In this document: piece after piece, positions 61,501-64,000 of the stretch
How the letters are laid out: each line of letters starts with the position of its first letter
How positions within the stretch are numbered: position 1 is the first letter of the stretch
Assembly: GCF_954871325.1 (NCBI RefSeq)
Contig: NC_088776.1
Span: 39,636,569 to 39,700,568, forward strand
Direction: 5' to 3'
DNA: 64,000 bases
Source of the DNA: Gordionus sp. m RMFG-2023
Taxonomy: Eukaryota > Nematomorpha > Gordioida > Chordodea > Parachordodidae
The notes under the pieces: generated by a model
Told to the model about the DNA's origin: nothing
The model's database searches: none
Seen by the model: the letters and a program-made list of their open reading frames with translations, nothing else
Position numbers and translations under genes: made by a program

Positions 61501-63595
61501 AAAGAAATGCGAGCAAGATTGGGCATAGAAATGATTGAAGTGGTAATGAGAAGAAATAAACTAAGATGGTTTGGTTATGTGGAACGTAAGACAAAAGATG
61601 ACTGGGTAAAGAGATGCATTAAAGTAGGAGGATCAAGACCTAGAGGAAGGCCCAAGATGACGTTGATAAATGTGATAGCGGCGAATATGAGAAAAAGAAA
61701 TCTCACAAATATTGATGAAACAAAACGTTAAAATGTGAAAAGAAAAATCAGAGAGAAAACTGGCTAACCTGGGCCAGCCTAGAAATTGGAGAAGTCTTAT
61801 TTCCAGTTTAAGTTTATATAAAACCACAAATTCTATCGATTTCAAGATGATATAATAGGTAATTAAGTCTAAGGGGCACCCAATGACATATAATATTACA
61901 TAAGACTGGTAATTCATTATTTGACACCAGCTGATTTCTATTCAACGACGTTTCAAAGGTGCATTTTTATGAATAAATCGTCAGGCTAGATAAGTAATAT
62001 ATATGTCATTAGACACCACAAAGGAAAAATTGTTTTTAAAAAAGGTACGGCATTAAAAAAATAATACAAATAAACTTTCATAGCTTGATCAAACATAAAT
62101 TTTCCCTGAAGATCCTTACGGTCGGTGATAATGTACGATTTTATCAAATATTCGTAAAAACTATCCCCCAGGCCTCCCAACGATATGTAATCTATTGCAA
62201 TATAATATAATAAAATATTAAATAATATAAAAATAAGCAAACTTTATATTTATTGCGATGAAGAAAATATGTATTAAACAGAGCTCTGTATCGGATCTTT
62301 TCCCCCTGATCTACCATGAATTTTTTTTGTACAACCCAATATATTTTTCTTTTTTTAGAGGGTCCCGAGTCCATCGCTCAAACGGTTATTAGAAATAGTT
62401 CCAATTAGAAAAATTTAAGTTATTGAAAAGTTTTTTGATTTATTTATTTTTCGATTTAAGCAAATGATACATAAAAGCATCCGAAGATTAAGTCTGAAGC
62501 AAAGAAAGTTTGTATGGGCAGGGCTCTGATATAAATATAATTTGCTTATAACGATTTACCAAATTCAATATTTTGATAATTGGTTCAATGACAAGATTAT
62601 ATAACACTAGGATAATCATAATTAATGATAATATATAACGGGACTAAATATATTTCAAGCAAAAATATATATAATTGTGAAATTCTATACTTACTTCATA
62701 TTACCAAACATAAAAGAAATGGCTAACAGTTCACTTCAATTTAATCCCTTTTTTAGTGCAGTTTATTTATATAATTTCATATCATTAATTTGGTCCCAAA
62801 AATCTTATAATTTACCATGCTTTTCGGTTTTTATACTTATGAATTTCTAATCCCTTGAGAAATGTTATAACAGATTTATACTGCAATATTAAAAGGAAAA
62901 AATGTTTTATAAAGGAAAATCGTTATTACATATTTATATAACAGGATGCATGATCAAATTGTTTTTTTATAAATTAATATTATAAAATTTGTAGATTAAT
63001 TTAAATGAACATAAGGAAAAACGGGGTTAAATTATACTAAAAAAAATACTTATAAAAGAACAATAAAATAGTTACTTAACTTTTAATGAAATGTAAACAT
63101 ATTTAGCAAAATAAAAATTAAAATGTTGGCCTTGCCATGATACTAGGTTTAATTTTATAAAAATTTTGTTCATTTTATTGGCCTAGCCCGAAATTTTTAA
63201 AATTTTGTTATTTTTTTAGCCACATTACATATATTTCAAAAGGAAATTGATACTAATGAGCAATAAAATCAATAATAAACGGATCCATTATATCATTTTC
63301 CAACTAATTAATTGATAAATTTAAAAAATTCGACTCCGTTTCGGTTTCAAAAACAATTGTAATTAATTTTTGACCTAGTTCGGATTTTTAATAAACATAT
63401 CGTGTTAAGGCCCACTCAGGACGGGAAGATTTCGGATATAAATTTAATTATTGTAATTTTTTTTAGATATCAAAATAAAAATATTCTCAAGTTACTTATT
63501 GATGTTCTGTGGGCGTCAACGTTAGGGTCAATATAGTTATTAACTAGCCCATCTCTCTTTGGAATACTGCTCAAATACTCTCGAATTTTCATAAC
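49593..63595 (-). CDS. GH47 class I alpha-1,2-mannosidase (Golgi MAN1A-like), partial
   Basis: Host gene whose product would trim mannose from N-glycans in the early secretory pathway. Six exons (minus): 63595-63496, 62191-62076, 58306-58198, 55370-55257, 55186-55008 and 49985-49593 (with stop). All have AG/GT borders and agreeing phases. In order they give KIREYLSSIPKRDGLVNNYI; YISLGGLGDSFYEYLIKSYI; LTYLAQIRDGKIEHKMDHLA, then CFF; GLLALTSQYEHNQ and EITETCHQAYLNS; PEVFLFDPD and YILRPETFESYFYLYRITGD; then VGYSGVRNVY, DDVQQSYFMAEALKYLYLIF and PLDKWVFNTEGHPLL. The SLGGLGDSFYEY, LRPETFES and FNTEGHP blocks are hallmark GH47 motifs; the last supplies the calcium-binding Thr in the family. It ends in an acidic ~55-residue tail, longer than in typical animal enzymes. 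The N-terminal cytosolic, membrane and early catalytic exons lie beyond 63600. Transposons fill three introns but no exon is broken. Confidence 0.92.
50158..51306. mobile_element. Nonautonomous hAT-like element in the 5' LTR
   Basis: This 1149-bp element has perfect 16-bp inverted ends, CATAGGCGTAGCCAGG and CCTGGCTACGCCTATG. They are followed inward by G- and C-tracts (GGGGGGGGG near 50184, CCCCCCCCCC near 51283). It is flanked by the 8-bp duplication TACAATAT at 50150-50157 and 51307-51314; the intact 3' LTR shows the empty site (ACAATATTATAGCG). No transposase is readable inside. A GC hairpin lies 66 bp from the left end. The 8-bp duplication argues for hAT. Confidence 0.92.
50224..50240 (+). 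repeat. Subterminal GC hairpin of the 50158 element
   Basis: CCCGAGCTTCGGCCGGC preceded by CCGCTTTTT and followed by TTA, 66 bp inside the left end. It has the same loop, orientation and flanks as the hairpins of hAT-1 and hAT-4, with a mismatched stem base suggesting age. Confidence 0.75.
54700..54897 (+). repeat. 3' LTR of the Ty3/gypsy fossil
   Basis: A 198-bp direct repeat of the 5' LTR, ending ACTATTCTAGATATAAAA, followed by ATGTA as the second copy of the 5-bp target repeat. Confidence 0.85.
56042..56080 (+). repeat. Pair of GC hairpins near the hAT-4 left end
   Basis: GCGGGCCTTCGGCCCGC at 56042-56058 and CCGGCCTTCGGCCGG at 56065-56079, separated by TTTTGT. Both are perfect stem-loops with a CTTCGG core. 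This is the only one of the hAT elements here with two. Confidence 0.85.
56460..57600 (-). pseudogene. hAT-4 transposase remnant
   Basis: Minus-strand pieces: TPKDISRCLLQNLKFAELDI and VTAYCADNASVNLGK (an Asp-containing core motif) at about 57420-57300; MGCICHILHNLFKKA near 57240; HVPTRWLTLIPAIKQM at about 57065-57030; and LKYFQPLKEYFLSLSATPPI continuing to 56807. The order core, C.CH..HN and RW matches hAT transposases of the ZBED5-like type. Several stops and frame changes are present, and the C-terminal dimerisation domain is not recognisable. A fossil. Confidence 0.75.
58480..58640. repeat. Diverged copy of the 866-1091 MITE family
   Basis: Shares AAGCAGCCTTAAAAGCAAAA, ACCAAATACTTAAAACAAACC, GTCCTAGTTCAAAAGCTA and GGCTAAACAGCAATTAAG with 866-1091 in the same order. 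The terminal bases have worn away. Confidence 0.65.
58660..59389. other. Intronic noncoding DNA
   Basis: Between the 58198-58306 exon and the LINE, within a mannosidase intron. AT-rich, nothing recognised. Confidence 0.5.
59390..61740 (+). mobile_element. CR1-like LINE, 5'-truncated and decayed
   Basis: Starts inside the endonuclease domain: about 59470-59600 reads DYLLVRRCDRSILKNVKVIP. A linker follows at 59640-59880 (HKETWWWNPGIAKAVDEKRR). Reverse transcriptase covers about 60370-61000 with FGFASEKDTTNAIFVVRQIQ, AFVDLEKAYDRVPREV and MLSPLLFILVMDVVAREM. The catalytic box reads YANDLV instead of YADD, so the key Asp is lost. A Cys/His finger (WPCGVYGKG, CQKWVHNICSG) and a C-terminal part (KLRWFGYVERKTKDDWVKRC, 61555-61740) follow. 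Several frameshifts and stops separate the parts. It sits antisense in the mannosidase intron between exons 62076-62191 and 58198-58306. Clade assignment is from motif style and moderately sure. Confidence 0.88.
60370..61085 (+). pseudogene. LINE reverse transcriptase and finger region
   Basis: Residual RT domain with fingers and palm motifs in at least two frames (60391-60708 and 60758-61102). The FVDLEKAYDRVP box is intact, the YADD box is mutated to YAND, and the downstream PHD-like Cys-rich segment is at 61000-61085. The domain order matches CR1-type ORF2 proteins of marine invertebrates and arthropods. Not functional. Confidence 0.8.
61741..62075. other. Intronic noncoding DNA
   Basis: Spacer between the LINE 3' end and the donor site of mannosidase exon 62076-62191. 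Nothing recognised. Confidence 0.5.
62192..63495. other. Mannosidase intron
   Basis: Intron between exons 63496-63595 and 62076-62191, bounded by GTAACT and AATAG. AT-rich with no inserted element I can delimit. Confidence 0.7.
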
Positions 63596-63599
63596 CTAA

Positions 63600-64000
63600 A
63601 AGATAAAAAAACAAATAAATTATGAAATAAGATTTTTTAAAAAAAGTATATATATGCAGATTTGTGGGCAGTGGGCAATTTTCGTAACAACAAAAAGACC
63701 ACGATCACCAGCTGAGTTAAGTAGCCCCGAAAGGCTGGCCATCGATTTGTAATATGGCGGAGGCATGAAAAATATTTAAAATGCTATTTAATTTTTATAT
63801 TTTAAATAGTTAACTGCAATACTCATTATAACATTAAAATTAAATATGAATTTTGATATGTTCACTAGGTTATGTATATGTTATATCAAGATGGATTGTC
63901 TATTTTTTGGTAAAAAAAGCCTGGAACTAGCGAGCTAGAAAGTTCTTTATATACTTGCAACAAGTACATACTAGAAAATGAATCTTTTCTATCGCTGTTT
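63600..64000. other. Upstream intron, possible further exon at 63660-63770
   Basis: 63661-63770 is clearly richer in G/C than its surroundings and open in more than one minus-strand frame, as exons of this gene are. However, the translation does not match the GH47 segment expected before KIREYLSS, so I do not call it. Confidence 0.3.

Noticed and set aside
62192-62374. Minus-strand frame starting MDSGPSKKRK as a mannosidase exon
   Set aside because: The flanking exons join in phase without it and its translation does not resemble GH47.
63660-63770. Additional mannosidase exon
   Set aside because: Composition is exon-like but no frame matches the GH47 region expected before KIREYLSS.

Overview
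This window comes from a very AT-rich eukaryotic genome. It is most likely an animal and not an insect. The signs are short GT..AG introns, a Golgi class I alpha-mannosidase gene, a CR1-like LINE, TTAGGG-type degenerate telomeric repeats, and many hAT, MULE and Tc1/mariner DNA transposons. I cannot name the species. A 10-N gap at 22621-22630 shows it is a draft scaffold. There is no bacterial-style gene organisation, CRISPR array or rRNA.

Layout. 1-5043: AT-rich noncoding DNA with two MITEs. 5044-11790: decayed hAT element (hAT-1, TSD CTTTCATT) whose transposase exon was split by a Tc1/mariner-type element at 7145-9097. 13197-14907: a 15-bp minisatellite of about 114 copies. 15162-22620: second hAT (hAT-2) with a spliceable, fully open transposase gene of about 1087 aa. 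22631-24080: tandem AT-rich units carrying degenerate TTAGGG runs. 25011-26216: two 215-bp hAT MITEs with exact 8-bp TSDs. 26399-41265: a 14.9-kb MULE (9-bp TSD TTGATATCC) encoding an OTU-type cysteine protease domain and a broken MULE transposase. Its OTU exon was hit by a third hAT (hAT-3, 30386-36978) that looks whole and encodes an uninterrupted 590-aa BED-hAT transposase. 41275-49592: mostly featureless.

49593-63595 holds the one clear host gene, a minus-strand GH47 alpha-1,2-mannosidase. I resolve six exons with consistent phases; the 5' end lies outside the window. Its introns have absorbed an old Ty3/gypsy LTR element (50101-54897), whose 5' LTR carries a 1.15-kb hAT-like nonautonomous element. 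They also hold a fourth hAT (55952-57990) and a truncated CR1-like LINE (about 59390-61740).

The most unusual observations are these. (1) In hAT-2, six tandem copies of a symmetric phase-0 exon of 84 or 87 bp all keep frame and splice sites, giving the transposase a repeated acidic/hydrophobic module. (2) A GC-rich hairpin with a CTTCGG loop sits 40-115 bp inside the same (transposase-3') end of hAT elements whose TIRs are otherwise different. (3) hAT-3 has 1.2-1.4 kb inverted arms made of 119-bp units that each carry a perfect 12-bp palindrome, and related MITEs nearby. (4) The MULE has amplified a ~295-bp subterminal unit about eight times at one end only.
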